From NCBI GenBank assembly GCA_014904845.1, contig MU119250.1, positions 124,001 through 188,000 on the forward strand: a stretch of DNA of 64,000 nucleotides, in the 5' to 3' direction. Every line of letters begins with the position of its first letter. Within the stretch, counting starts at the first letter, position 1. Positions 21,592 through 32,996 of this stretch are shown here, in pieces. Source of the stretch: Acephala macrosclerotiorum. Lineage: Eukaryota; Ascomycota; Leotiomycetes; Helotiales; Mollisiaceae. The notes under the pieces are model-generated. The model was not told the origin of the DNA. It worked only from the letters and a program-made list of their open reading frames with translations, and ran no database searches. The translations under genes were made by a program, and so were the position numbers.

Positions 21592-24500
21592 ATGTCTGGC
21601 GCGGCTGAAATCAACGAAGGCGTTGAGCCGTACTCCTCAGACACCGAAAAGCATCCGAAGGGAGCTTCCGATGACGTCCACGAGGCCAATTGGGGAGACC
21701 AGATCTCTCATGAGATGCTCGAGGTGTTGGCGCCCAATGGCGAAGGAGAGCATATCCTCAACATCATCAACAATATGTCGGAGGAGGAGGCTATCGCCAT
21801 TGTCGATGAGTCTGTCAAGTTCCATGCCGAGTAAGGACATTCCAAGATCTTTTGACTCCCTCGTCGAATATTGCGGACGCTACCACATGCTACTTACACA
21901 GCGCCTTTCGAGTTTCCATTGCTATTTATCAGAGGAAATTACACCAATGCGCGCTCTTGCTGACATTCATCTTGCCAGTGATTGGAACTTCCCCACAGAC
22001 ATGAGAGAGCGCATGGTCCGACTGCTGAAAGGCCGAAAGCTATATGGCGAGTACTATGACCGCGATCTGAGAATAGATGCCACCATGATGAGATACTCGT
22101 CTCCCTATCCTGGAGTTCGTGCCGTTGCAGAGCCTCTCGACAACACCGATGTGCCAATTGAAACTTTCCGCGCTTATTTCCTGGGTATTGGGTGGGCTGT
22201 CATTGGAACATTCATGTCGACATTCTTCAACAGCAGATTCCCTTCCATCAGTAAGCACACCCCAGAGTTTTGTTTCCTCGCATTGTCACTTCTAGACTGG
22301 TCGTCTTGAACGGCTAGGCATTGGACGCCAAAAAACGCCACACCCGCTCCAGATTGACCAAACAAGGCTGGGACAATGAAAACATTGAAAACTCAGATCT
22401 GGTATTCTATATAGCTTACTGACATTTGCCATAGGTTTGGGAGGCTCCGTTATTCAAATCTTGCTCTTTCCCTGCGGAAAAACCCTTGCTTTGATCCTTC
22501 CCGATTGGGGCTTTACTGCCTACGGCGTCCGTCATTCTCTGAACCCAGGGCCATGGACTTTCAAGGAGCAAATGTTCGCAACGATTACGTACAATATCGC
22601 GATCTACACTACGAACAGTTATGGAATGATTCTAGTTCAGAAGATGGACGTTTTCTACGGCGAGAAATTCGTGACATTTGGTTACCAGCTGATGTTGACA
22701 TTGTTCGTCCAGCTTATGGGCATGGGTTTTGCAGGATATCTTCGACGCTTCAGTGTCTACCCAGGTACGTCTCTTTTAAATGTTCTAGCAATCTTGGGAC
22801 ATTGAAAGTTGGAAAGAAACATACTGACCCCGGTGCAGTGAAGGCACTTTGGCCCACCATCCTTCCTACCATTGCCATGAACCGAGCACTGACTCGACCT
22901 GAGCCGAAGGAGAACATCAACGGATGGACGATTTCCCGATACAGATTCTTCTACGTATGCGCCTGTAGCATGTTTTTCTACTACTGGCTTCCCGGGTATC
23001 TGTTTACGGCTTTGTCGACTTTCAACTGGATGACCTGGATCAGCCCCAAGAATGTACCTCTTGCAATCCTCACCGGGTCGGAATCTGGATTGGGCTTATT
23101 CAATCCAATTACGACTTTTGATTGGAACGTCGCTACCTCTTCATACGCTGCTCTTGCCCAGCCGTTCTTCGCTACATGCACCATGTATTTTGGTACGTCA
23201 ACTCGTCAATGTCCCAAATCTTCTGGGACATTCTCTGTGCATGAGATAACTCGAAAACTACAATATACTAACACTAATTCATCCTGCAGGCAGTATTTTG
23301 GGTGCCTTCATCATCCTGGGAATATTCTACTCAAACATGTATAACACAGCATACTTGCCCATCAACTCCTCCTCCGCATTCGCAAATGATGCTACCAGCT
23401 ACAATGTTCAGAAGGTAGTTGTCAACAACAAGCTCGACGAGAGTTTGTACCAACAATACTCGCCTCCTTTCTACTCTGCTGGTTATATCCTGACTGTAGG
23501 AGCAAACTTCGTATTCTACCCAGTGTACTTCCTTTACATCATGGTGAACCAATGGAAGACTGTCGGCACTGCCTACGTCGATTTCTACAAGGGTCTGCGT
23601 CATGGCAAAGGAAATTACGAAGGAGCCATGGATGTGCACAGCAGACTCATGTCGAAGTACAAGGAGGTGCCTGATTGGTGGTTCATCTTGATCCTCGTTG
23701 CCGCGATCGTCGTTTCGATTATCTGGTATGTCAACCTTTCACCCCACATCCTTCGATGTCCCAGTCTTCGAGGGACATTATATTCGGCACTCTTCTGACG
23801 AAAGAACCATATATGCTAACATCCACTTTCAGGGCCAAGATTTTCCCCGTTGACACCCCAGTCTGGCTCGTCTTTCTCATGATTGGAATCAACCTCATCT
23901 TCGCCGTCCCTCTCTCCTTCCTGTCAGCAACCACAGGTACGAACTTGGGGCTTGGCGCCTTGATCCAAGTCATCACTGGTTTCGTCCTTCCAAACAACCC
24001 CAACGCCTTCCTCTTCGCTCAAACACTTGGTTCCTGGGCTCTGGCTGGATACGGAGACAACTATGTGCAAGATCAGAAGATGGCTCATTACTGCAAGATC
24101 GCTCCAAGAGCTGTCTTCAGAAGCCAGATTGGGACGATCATCATCACTTGCTTCGTGGCGGTGGGAACGCAGGACTTCATTCTTACGAACGTCAAGGGTC
24201 TTTGCACGCCTGATCAGCCTAGCAGATTCACATGCGTAAGTGTCACCTTCTCAAACAGCCATCTTATCTTTGCTATTTGGTGGCTTTCTCCCAGACATAT
24301 GAATGTCCCAGTAATCTTGGGACATTAAGCCCTACTCTTCGACGAAATCTGTAAGCTAACTTCTTTCAGGCGAATGACGGCTATCCGCTGTATGCCAGCT
24401 CTCTGATGTGGGGCCTCCTCGGATCAGATCGCATGTTCAACTCCCTCTATCCCCTCTTCAAATGGTGTTTCCTAATCGGTTTCGCCATCTCTCTCGTCTT

Positions 24501-24969
24501 CCTCGTCGGCCAGGGTTACGGTCCAAAGTACCTTCCAGGTGTCAAAGAGAAACTTCGAACATCCCTCCGCCCTCGGACATTCGAGATCCTCGACCGCACT
24601 TTATTCCCCTTCATCGCTTCCCTCCTCTGGCTCAACCCCATCTTGGTCATTCAAGGAGTACAGCACTGGGCACCATCCAACTTGTCGTATAAGACTCCGG
24701 GCATGATCTTGAGTTTTATATTCATGTATTGGTTGCCGAGGCATAGGTTAGCTTGGTGGGAAAAGTATAACTATGTCCTGTCTGCGGCGTTGACGGCTGG
24801 TGTGGCGGTTAGCGGGTTAGTGATGTTCTTTGCGGTTGGGTATAATCCGAAAAGTTTGAAATGGTGGGGTAATACTGTTTCTGGAGCTGGTGTTGATGGT
24901 GCTGGGAAGGGTATTTGGGCTCTTCCTGTGAGGGGATACTTTGGTCCTGAGAAAGGAAGCTTCCCTTAG
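21592..24969 (+). CDS. oligopeptide transporter, OPT family (877 aa)
   Basis: Seven exons: 21592-21830, 21979-22250, 22435-22764, 22839-23192, 23290-23725, 23833-24235 and 24370-24969; frame closes at 877 aa, normal for fungal OPT proteins. Family motifs are SPYPGVRAV...PIETFRAYFLGIGW (about residues 119-150) and HYCKIAPRAVF (about 627-637, a variant of the KIPPR motif), with many membrane segments between and after. OPT proteins move tetra- or pentapeptides or glutathione-like peptides by proton symport, usually at the plasma membrane; the substrate is not predictable here. All donors are GTAAG or GTACG/GTATG type. Five of six introns (2-6) contain a copy of the 25-bp palindrome. Confidence 0.93.
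22353..22377. repeat. 25-bp palindrome in OPT intron 2 (degenerate left arm)
   Basis: Arms ATTGACCAA and TGGGACAAT around a 7-nt loop; 6 of 9 and 8 of 9 positions match the consensus arms. Confidence 0.5.
22779..22803. repeat. 25-bp palindrome in OPT intron 3
   Basis: Arms AATGTTCTA and TGGGACATT with loop GCAATCT; right arm perfect. Confidence 0.75.
23208..23232. repeat. 25-bp palindrome in OPT intron 4 (perfect arms)
   Basis: AATGTCCCA, loop AATCTTC, TGGGACATT: a perfect 9-bp stem. Confidence 0.85.
23755..23779. repeat. 25-bp palindrome in OPT intron 5
   Basis: GATGTCCCA, loop GTCTTCG, AGGGACATT; one mismatch per arm against the consensus. Confidence 0.8.
24302..24326. repeat. 25-bp palindrome in OPT intron 6 (perfect arms)
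   Basis: AATGTCCCA, loop GTAATCT, TGGGACATT: a perfect 9-bp stem. Confidence 0.85.
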
Positions 24970-25537
24970 ATTCGGATGGATTGGCCCCACAGCTGATGAG
25001 ATGGAAGGCGATGATGAGTTGAGTGACGATTATGATAACACAATAATTTTGAATGACAATCAAACTATGAAAACCCTTATGCAGCGCGCCGGAAAGGCAT
25101 GTGAAGACAGATTCACGTGATTCTCATGTGACGCACTTTCTTCTGTAGTCCCCTTCGCTGGCTTTGAAGCACCAATTCCATCCAAGCTTACTCCAATGAG
25201 AGGCCTTGTTTCTATCAATCAGCATGGCGAAGAGGTTGGGTGATAGTCAAGTGTTGGTTGATTGCAGATTTACCAAGTTCCGAATATCCATGACAGACAA
25301 TCCACAAACAAGGAAACGATACCGGCTACATGCCGAACTCCTATCTCCCCCAACAATTCACCGACACGGTGCACTGGCGGGTCTCGATCCTCGAAATTAT
25401 CCCAAGAGGGAAAGCTTGTCTCGTGTAACAATCGCATTCACGTTAACGCTGTGGGACCTGTCGGCTAAACGTAATATTTATTTCCTTCGAGATTTCTACC
25501 CAAAGTCTTATTCAACCTCTTTCTCAACCTCTCCTCA
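24970..25537. other. convergent intergenic region
   Basis: 3' regions of the transporter and of the fucosyltransferase-like gene. Nothing else supported. Confidence 0.4.
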
Positions 25538-27058
25538 TCAAGGCCACATACTCAACTCGAACCAAATGCCCATCCTCGGAGGACCAAAAACCGTATTGAT
25601 CTTATCTTTATAGCATTCACCCTTTCCCAACTTCTCTTCTTCTATGCTTTCCCACCTGTCCGCCAACTCTAGATCCGAGCCCCGCTCCTCAACTTCCAGA
25701 TCTCTGGTCTCCAACGCCATCCGACTCGGAATCCAAATCCCATCACCAACAACAACATGCCGTCTAAACACAATATTATAACTAAAACTACTCGCCCACG
25801 TCCCACCAAAATGACTACTGCGCAACAAGACCATATAATCAATCAAAGCCTGCTGATCCCACGTCAACGCCTTCATCTCCTTCAATTCCTCCTCAAACTC
25901 TTCTTCTCCTTCCAGCAGCGCAAGTTTCGTCGTAACTTTAATCCCCATTTTCTTTCCTGTTTTCGTAAAGCGTTTGATATCGGGGGGAGAGCCGGAAGCT
26001 AGGTATATGAATGAGAGATTGTGTTTCTTTGCTGCGGCCAAGTAGGCGCTGGATTGTTCTTCGTAGGATGCGAAAAAGGCGGCTACCGCGTCGACATCCG
26101 TCCTCAAATGCGCCCCAAAGAATTTTCCTTCTGCCGGGATCCCAACTTTCGCGGGTTCGAGATTGAGTTTGTATTCTTTATCCAAGGCGTAGAGAACTGT
26201 GGCTGCGAGATGGAGAATGGAGGGGTTGAAGCGGAGGATTCGTCCGAATGTTGCGATGAAGGACGCCGAGTCGTACAAGATCGGGAACTCGAAGAACGAG
26301 GGAGTGATGGAGACGAGGAGTGGGTTCGAGGCTGAGAAGCCGGACGGCGCGCCGAAATCGTGGATCCAGGCGTCGAAGAGGGAGCGGAATTCTGATGCGA
26401 AATCTATTACTCGGTCAACTCCATGCTTGAATTTATGACCTAGGTCTTTGGGCGTAAGTCCTGCACGGGATATGGAGGCGTTGAGCAAGGATTCGGAAGT
26501 TATGATGCTGATTTGCGGACAGGCGGTCGTGAGGCATTTGATGAAGAAGTCTTCGTCAAACATGTAGGTGAATGGCAGTGTCCTTCCCGCATGCAACTCG
26601 ATCAGGTCCGCATCTCTTGCTTCAATCTGGGGTATTATGAGCGAAGTCGCTGTTTCCCGTCAGTTAATTTCGCGCGTCAAACGGAGGGAAGTCTTACCTC
26701 CTGCCTCAATAGCATATCGTACACACGTCAAGATGATATTCCTGATATTCCCCACACCTCCAAACCCATCGTCGCATTTAAAAATCAGTCCCGGCGTCCA
26801 TTCCTTACCACTGCACAAGTCGTGCAGCGGTGCATCATCATATTCCCCATCAATCTCCCATCCCGCTGCTTCTCTCACGAACGTCTCTTTGTCCTGTCCA
26901 ACATACTCCTCCGGATCCTCTTCAACATTCGGCCAAGTCGGTTTCGAAAAAGGAACGTAGTCCGAAGCACCCAAAAAATAAATACTAAAAAGAAGTACCA
27001 ACACACCAGGCACCAAAAATTTGCTCAGGCGAAGCCATCGCGACGACGACACCGCCAT
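25538..27058 (-). CDS. type II membrane protein, O-fucosyltransferase-like fold (490 aa)
   Basis: Two exons on the minus strand, 27058-26698 and 26649-25538, with a 48-bp GTAAGA-CAG intron; 490 aa. An in-frame codon further upstream is TTG, so the ATG at 27058 is the start. A short N-terminal tail and one membrane segment (about residues 15-33, FLVPGVLVLLFSIYFLG) imply a type II Golgi protein. The motif IFKCDDGFGGVGNIRNIILTCVRYAIEAGA with later LIIPQI and FGAHLRTDVDAV resembles fungal relatives of GDP-fucose O-fucosyltransferases, where a G-G-x-x-N loop and an H-x-R motif bind the nucleotide sugar. The closing WDQQALIDYMVLLRSSHFGG...SFSYNI also fits. Family call is by pattern, so moderate. 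Confidence 0.7.
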
Positions 27059-27579
27059 TTCAAGGCGCAATGGACTTGTACAGACTTATCGTGGCGGACA
27101 GCATCGTGAGAAATGGGAGATAGGAAAACGCCTGCCGCAGGTTTGGGCTGAGCGCCTTGAATGGGCGGATTGCTGATTGCGGCATGCACATCGTATCTTT
27201 TACTTTGAGAAAGTCCGCTCCGGAGAACCTTATTTGTCGGTTGGTACTGTGCCGCTCTTGGGAATCGCTTCAGCCAGTCGTAAAATTGCTTGAAAATATT
27301 GCATCTTGGCTTGGGGGCGCAGCTGAGGGCATGAGGCAGAACGTCACAATTTTTTGGTCGTCAACTTGCACGGTCATTGTTGAGTCAATAGGGATAGCGT
27401 GACAGGATGAAGCTGTATTCGAAATGTCTCACACCGAGGAAAGCCCGTTGAAATGTTTGAGACAAGATCTCACGATGGTAACCCTACGCCACTTTCCACA
27501 TGGCGTGCAGGGGTTGCACGTTCCTTCTAAATGCGAGAGGTGAGACTGCCAACATAATTATCCTTTCCCAACACTGCGA
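27059..27579. other. intergenic region
   Basis: 5' region of the fucosyltransferase-like gene up to the transposon island. No gene supported. Confidence 0.35.
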
Positions 27580-27581
27580 TA

Positions 27582-27946
27582 CAGCCTATTGTTAGATCAA
27601 TCGAGCTTTTTAAGAGCGTATCAACCCAGGTTTTTTCCCAAATCACCACTTATCTCGTAATAAAACAGTCTATTTTTTCGGTATTTCCACAGCAACGCTA
27701 TAAAGCACTCACAAATTAGCACACAATCTATTAAATCGATTCAAGCCCGATTAGATTTTGAAGGAAAGTCGAGTCTCTTAAAATGTGAGCACATACTTTG
27801 TGATTGTAGCAATTCAGTGCAAAAAGAAAGTAATTAAATATTACCCTTTAATTTTAAGACATTTAATCGATAATACGATTGATAAAGTAATAAAATGACC
27901 GTAAATCACGCATTACAAAAAGCTCGATTAATCTCACAATAAGCTG
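27582..27946. mobile_element. 365-bp MITE with TA target duplication (Tc1/mariner-type), RIP-affected
   Basis: AT-rich element with about 38-bp terminal inverted repeats. The left end reads CAGCCTATTGTTAGATCAAT then CGAGCTTTTT. The right end, read inverted, is CAGCTTATTGTGAGATTAAT then CGAGCTTTTT. Flanked by TA at 27580-27581 and 27947-27948. Differences between the repeats are mainly C/T. It has no coding capacity. TA flanks point to a Tc1/mariner/pogo transposase as its mobiliser. Confidence 0.75.
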
Positions 27947-27993
27947 TACTAAAACGGAGCTCGATTTAGACATACCGTAAAGAAAGTTTACAC

Positions 27994-29990
27994 TATCCCT
28001 TCAACGGCCGCAGGGAATTTTAGCGTGTGCACGGGCCACACCCCTAGAACACCAAAATCCTGAATGTAAACAATCTCATAAACAATCTCTTATTTTGCAT
28101 GATTCTACTTATAATATGTCTCTAAGAGCTACTAAAAATGTAGTATCTGACTCTACAGACTTTGCGACAAAACGTTTTAACTTTCTCTCTGCGCAAAAAA
28201 CAAGTTTTGCTTTTCTAGGCATGAAATTACTTGATTTTCCCCCTAAAATCAATCTATTTACTACTGCACAATCTTTAGATCCATAGAGCATCTTTAGATT
28301 GTTTATATCTACTGAAATAATCATAACTATTGTCTAATACACCAATAAAAGAGTATTACAGTTTGTCACAAACGACTTAAAATTCCAGACTAGACTGAGA
28401 AATTAAAAGCCAATTACGTGTGAAAAAATATATGCTTACATTAGTATTAGAATTTATATAGGACTCTATTCTACGTCTTCTGAGAAAGATTACTGGTCTA
28501 AAGAAATTGATAGACTTGATTATTTATTAAAGAATATTATGTTTTTAAAGAAATATAAAGTAATCCATACTAGAATGCGTATTGCAACTGCAGATTCTAA
28601 TACCGAGTTTGACGCTGTTTTTGAGAGAGTAAAAATATACTTTCTAATGTTTAGTAGTATACTAACAATTCTATAGTTAGAGTCTTTAAATACTCATATT
28701 ATAAATATTAGTTTAAAGCTTTGAACGCCAAAAAAAGACTTTGCAATTGATGAAATAATGTGCTTTTTCCAAAGGAGATCTTTTGATACTCTTGTTATTC
28801 CAAGAAAGTCTATTAATGAGAGCTACAAAGTCTGGATTGAAACTCAACGAAAATATTTCTTAGTTTGAGTGTTTTATTGCAAAAAGAAAATCAAAGACAA
28901 AAGTAAAAGAGAACCCTTAGAACCTTACAAAATCAAGCAATTTAAAGAGCTTGGAAAAAACAATTCTTTAGTTGTAGTAGTAGAATTGTCTAGTAAGCTC
29001 CCTAGAACAAACTACATCTTTTACTTAGACAATTTGTTTACTAATGTCAAGTTATTAAAGTACATAAGAAACAGAAAATATAGAGTAATTAGTACGTGCA
29101 CTTCTAGATTAGAGATTTTAGTTGATTTTTGTGACAAGAAAGCAAAAAATGCTAAAAAAAATGAGATACTATAAAGCACTTTATTTCATAAATTCTCAGA
29201 GAACGACAAAATACAATTTGTGGCATGGAAAAATAATACACTAATCTTATTTATGACTACTGTTGAAAGGGAGCTTGAATTGATGAAAAGACAGAGAAAG
29301 CGATTCTCAGAGACTTCAAGCTCAATTAAGACAGCAAGACAACCTTTTAAAGATAATCTTACAGCTATACTAAAGATCTCTGTCCTTGATAACAAGTACA
29401 ATCACCAAATGAGAACCGTAAATCGAAAGAATCAACTCAAAGCGAAGTACAGTTTTTAAGAGCTTCACAGAAGAAGTAAACACCATTCTTTTATTACGTG
29501 GCTTCTAGAGACAGCCTTAGTCAATTTTTACTTATTGTCTTATTATTCTCCAATTCCAAAGAATCAGAAGTTCACAAATCATAAAGTATTTAGAAAAGTA
29601 GTCATTTCTCAATGTTTTAATATAAGCAAATCTAGCAAAAAGAAAAAAAAAAAAAGCTCTATTTATACTCTAAAGATACTCTCGCTTGAAGTGTCAATAG
29701 AGTCTCATAGGCTTGTTTATAGAGAAAAAAAAAGTGATTGCATAGTATGCAAAAAAAGAGTAAAAAAGAGAGCTTTGAGAGAAATCTCAACTAATAAGAG
29801 AAGCTGTGAGTACAGGAAAAGAAGTGTGTATAGATGCGAAGAGTGTGAAATGCCTTTTTGCAAAGAAAGAACATGTTTTAATAGGTTTCATGCCCTAGAA
29901 TCAGAGTAATAAGAATATATCCTCAGATCTAGTGAAATAAAAAGTGCTAAGACGCTAAAATTCCCTGCCGAGCTGGCCGTTCAGGGGATA
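27994..29990 (+). mobile_element. piggyBac-like DNA transposon, decayed (about 2.0 kb)
   Basis: Terminal inverted repeats: left TATCCCTTCAACGGCC then GCAGGGAATTTTAGCG (27994-28025 region); right, read inverted, TATCCCCTGAACGGCC, a 7-nt insertion, then GCAGGGAATTTTAGCG. The plus strand carries a stop-broken piggyBac transposase, including the C-terminal cysteine-rich domain. AT bias and in-frame stops fit RIP decay. A TTAA target duplication, typical of piggyBac, is not visible at these ends, so the exact boundaries are uncertain by a few bases. Confidence 0.75.
28869..29909 (+). pseudogene. piggyBac transposase, C-terminal half, broken by stops
   Basis: Three consecutive frames separated by stops read like one protein. 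First is a catalytic-core piece with IFYLDNLFTNVKLLKYIRNR, the piggyBac D-N-x-F-T motif (28869-29174). Second is DNKYNHQMRTVNRKNQLKAKYSF, equivalent to the D-x-YNxxMGGVDLxDQ motif with the key aspartate region altered (29220-29459). Third is an RRSKHHSFITWLLETALVNFYLLSY piece and a C-terminal cysteine-rich domain with C-x2-C, C-x2-C and C-x4-C pairs (29535-29909). Upstream decayed sequence from about 28095 is likely the N-terminal half. Nonfunctional. Confidence 0.75.
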
Positions 29991-30466
29991 CTTATCTCAG
30001 TCGTGGGTGCAATCAATGTCAGGCGAAATTGTCAGATGCTGACGTCAAGAAGGTTTTCACAGCAAACACCGGCAAAACTGTCAATTTCTCGAAAGAAGTT
30101 TTCCTGAAAGGAAACCCGCGATCATAATATACAACCTACTGCTGCAGCTCCATCCAGCTCTCAATGTTCGGTAGGGCCTCGTACTCTACGACCCAAAACA
30201 TCGCGAGCCTTGCTCTACCTTTATCATCGGCGCGTCCAAACTGCTCTATTCCCTTCGTCCTAAAGCCGCCTTCTCAAGACGCGAATCATAACTCGCGCTT
30301 CTCTTGACTTGCAATCAGTGTCTTCAACTACGAGGTCAAAAGCATCCCTTCAAGACCCAATACCGGATCGCTACATCCTCGCAATCTTTCGATAGAACTT
30401 TATGATCGAGTCGGGTCATAGCTCGACGGCACAGGACAGAGCAGAAAATTACAGGGGCGCATTCCA

Positions 30467-30781
30467 CTATTTCCAATATCGCGAGAAGGGAAGTGGAGTG
30501 AGGTATGGGGATTCATCTTCTGCTGTACCGTATATAGTCTCACGAAGAGCATGTTCGGCTGCCACAACATTCTCGAATCCAAATGATGGCTCTGCAAAGT
30601 GGGAGCAGTTTGTGGGTCTCGGTGGTATCTTTACAGTATGGAAATGGTCCTTCTCCTCAGTCCAGCCCTGCAGGGAGCTGGGAAGCTTGATCGTAGAGGT
30701 TTTCGTGAGATCGACAAATTTCCGCCACTGTTTTAGGACCATTAGAAGTAATGCGAACTTGGTTTGTAGAGAAACGGCCAA
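30467..30781 (-). CDS. hypothetical small protein or gene remnant (104 aa)
   Basis: Open frame with an ATG at 30781 lying only 12 bp from the MITE at 30793, so any original promoter or upstream exon has been displaced. The sequence has ordinary composition (TIKLPSSLQGWTEEKDHFHTV, EPSFGFENVVAAEHALRETIYG) but no motif I recognise. The plus strand has an equally long frame (30402-30809), so coding strand is uncertain. Could be a fragment of a gene damaged by the surrounding transposons. Confidence 0.25.
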   Translation of the reverse strand: MAVSLQTKFALLLMVLKQWRKFVDLTKTSTIKLPSSLQGWTEEKDHFHTVKIPPRPTNCSHFAEPSFGFENVVAAEHALRETIYGTAEDESPYLTPLPFSRYWK

Positions 30782-30792
30782 ACTCGATATTA

Positions 30793-31074
30793 CGAGTCTG
30801 GGATTATAAATCTGTGTTTTACAAGGCTCTTCGGGCCTTCTCGCTAATAAATAAACGCTAAAACTAAATTTCGATTTTTAATTACAAAATTAAATTAACT
30901 CAAATTTGTTTTATAAACTTTTTATAACTTTTTATAAATATCGTAATATAAGTTTAAATAATTCTAATTTATGCGTATTTTACACTTTTAAAGTAAACCC
31001 ATCGAGTTTAGTTTTCGTCGCTTAAAAATGTTTTAAAAATACTTAGAAAATACAGACTGATAATCCCAGGCTCG
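30793..31074. mobile_element. 282-bp AT-rich MITE with 23-bp inverted ends
   Basis: Left end CGAGTCTGGGATTATAAATC then TGT and inverted right end CGAGCCTGGGATTATCAGTC then TGT; interior very AT-rich with no coding capacity. TTA occurs immediately outside each end (30790-30792 and 31075-31077), suggesting a 3-bp TTA target duplication as in PIF/Harbinger-type MITEs. C/T differences between ends fit RIP. Confidence 0.7.
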
Positions 31075-32996
31075 TTAGGTTCGTTGTTATAACGGAAGAA
31101 CTAGTCTTTATAAATGCAACTAAAAACGATTAAAAGACATTTGTTTCTTCGTTGCCCCGACGGTGCAAGGTGTAGCATCGTAGCTTTATTACAAAAATCA
31201 CAGATCTATCTAGGATCTAGTTGTGTAGGACCTTCATCTAGATTAAGGATGGTATCAGTTGCCTTCCAGGACATTTAGACATGCCGTCGAAATAGTTCTA
31301 GTCGACGGAATCTCCGTATGCTTGCAGTCGTAATCTAACCTCAAGCTTCAACTCTGCAGTCAGAGGTTGTGCAAAGGGAATACCAACTTCCTGACCTGTT
31401 GCTGGAGTCATATTAATGAGGGTTGCAGATGTATGCCCAATCGACGAAGGGTTCGCGGGTGATTGGTGCCTTCTTGACAAAATGGACTGGTGCGGAGTTA
31501 GAGCATGGTGAATAGTGCCCAGATGGAAGGTATATTAAACGTGCAGCCGGCAAAGGGTGCAAGCCAATGAGAGAGCTGCGAAAAGGGTTTAGCGAATGGC
31601 AGAGCCCAAGCAGCCCCGCAAAAGCATCAAAACTAAAGCAATACCAGAGACCAGGGTTCAAGCGACTTGAGGTTTGAAAACCAAAGCATTTTAGTTGTAG
31701 GGAAGCAAACCCCCAATTCTTGCGGGTGAGTAGCGAAGTCTTGATTGAAGCTATTCTATATTAAGTTCTACTCACTCTACTATCCTTCTTATCACTCTAT
31801 CTACCACTCTACTGCTATTCACTATCCTCCCCATTACTCCATCTACCACTCCACTGTTATTCTCGCAGCCCTTTGCCTTTCGGAATCTGCAAATCCAGAG
31901 TACTGACTCCTCTAAGTCCTTTAAGTCCTCTACGTCCAAGTTATGTGTGTGTGTGTGTGATGGAGGGAATCGAGGGAAGAGGCATTCAAGTAGTAGCTCG
32001 AAAAATTCTATAAGATAATTAGTATATAACCCGATCGAAGGAAGGAGGAACTTGCAACTTAAAAGACTAAAGGATTAGTATCGAGAAGCAGAAAAAAAAG
32101 AAGGGACTTAAGATATAAATCTTGAAGTTTATAGGCTATTTTTAGAATTATAAGGGCAAAAGAGCCAATTTACAAGGGCCTTTGTAGTGGGAGGGTCTTT
32201 TGAGTCAAAAACTCCTGATTTTTCTTCGAAGTCTGTCTTAGGTTTGCATAAACCTAAAATTTTTGGGGCTAGCGGCATTTTTTTTTTTTTTTACACATTT
32301 TCGAGCTCAGCAAGTAAGTCTATGCTTATCAAAATCTAGTTGGTGGCTGTATACCCTGTACTTTGGGTTTGAAACCCCTGTCTTTGGGTTTGGTGCTCTT
32401 GTAGGGAGCGATGATGCGCAGGTGAACTCGGGAAGCGCGGATGTGCGGTAGAGCAGAAGATAAATCCCGCTGATGTAGGCGATCGAGGGTACGGCGAGCT
32501 TCCTGAATCAATCCAGCAAGAGTTCAATATGAGGATATGAACTGGCGCGGAGAGGGACTGGCGTCGAGATGGATTGGTGCGGAACCGGGTGAGCGAGCGG
32601 AGTGACGTAGGACTCGGGAGTGCTAGGGTATTCGACTCAGAGATAGACTGAAGACTTCGTCGCGGCATAGACTCCTCGAGGACTTGAGATCTGAGTCGGG
32701 GGTGAATAGTTTGAGGTGGATTCAACTGCTAGACGGACGACTTTAGCATTGTGAATCTGAGGCATACGCTTTATTAGGGTGGTCACGTGTTTATGTTATA
32801 TATATCCTCATCTCACCGCTAGACAGGAAGATACATCATGAACACACACTTTACACCCACACCATGGCCTTTGCCTGTGATATTCTTGAAGATATATAGG
32901 CCCCAATGCTTGAAAGACATCGTTTACAATAGCTTACAACTTTATCAGTACCTTGGAACAACCAGATGGATCCCCATACTAACCGAAGATTGAATC
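31075..32996. other. 1.9-kb region of simple repeats and gene debris
   Basis: Contains pyrimidine-rich degenerate repeats of ACTCTATCTACCACTCTACT type at about 31760-31860, a (GT)n run near 31944-31959, a poly-T run at 32278-32292 and repeated CTTTGGGTTTG phrases near 32360-32390. A minus-strand frame ending at 31298 (EVGIPFAQPLTAELKLEVRLRLQAYG) looks protein-like but has no partner exon. No gene is supported. Confidence 0.45.

Noticed and set aside
32336..32725. 129-codon minus-strand frame rich in Ser, Arg and Pro
   Set aside because: Composition matches a low-complexity region, with no motif or neighbouring exon.
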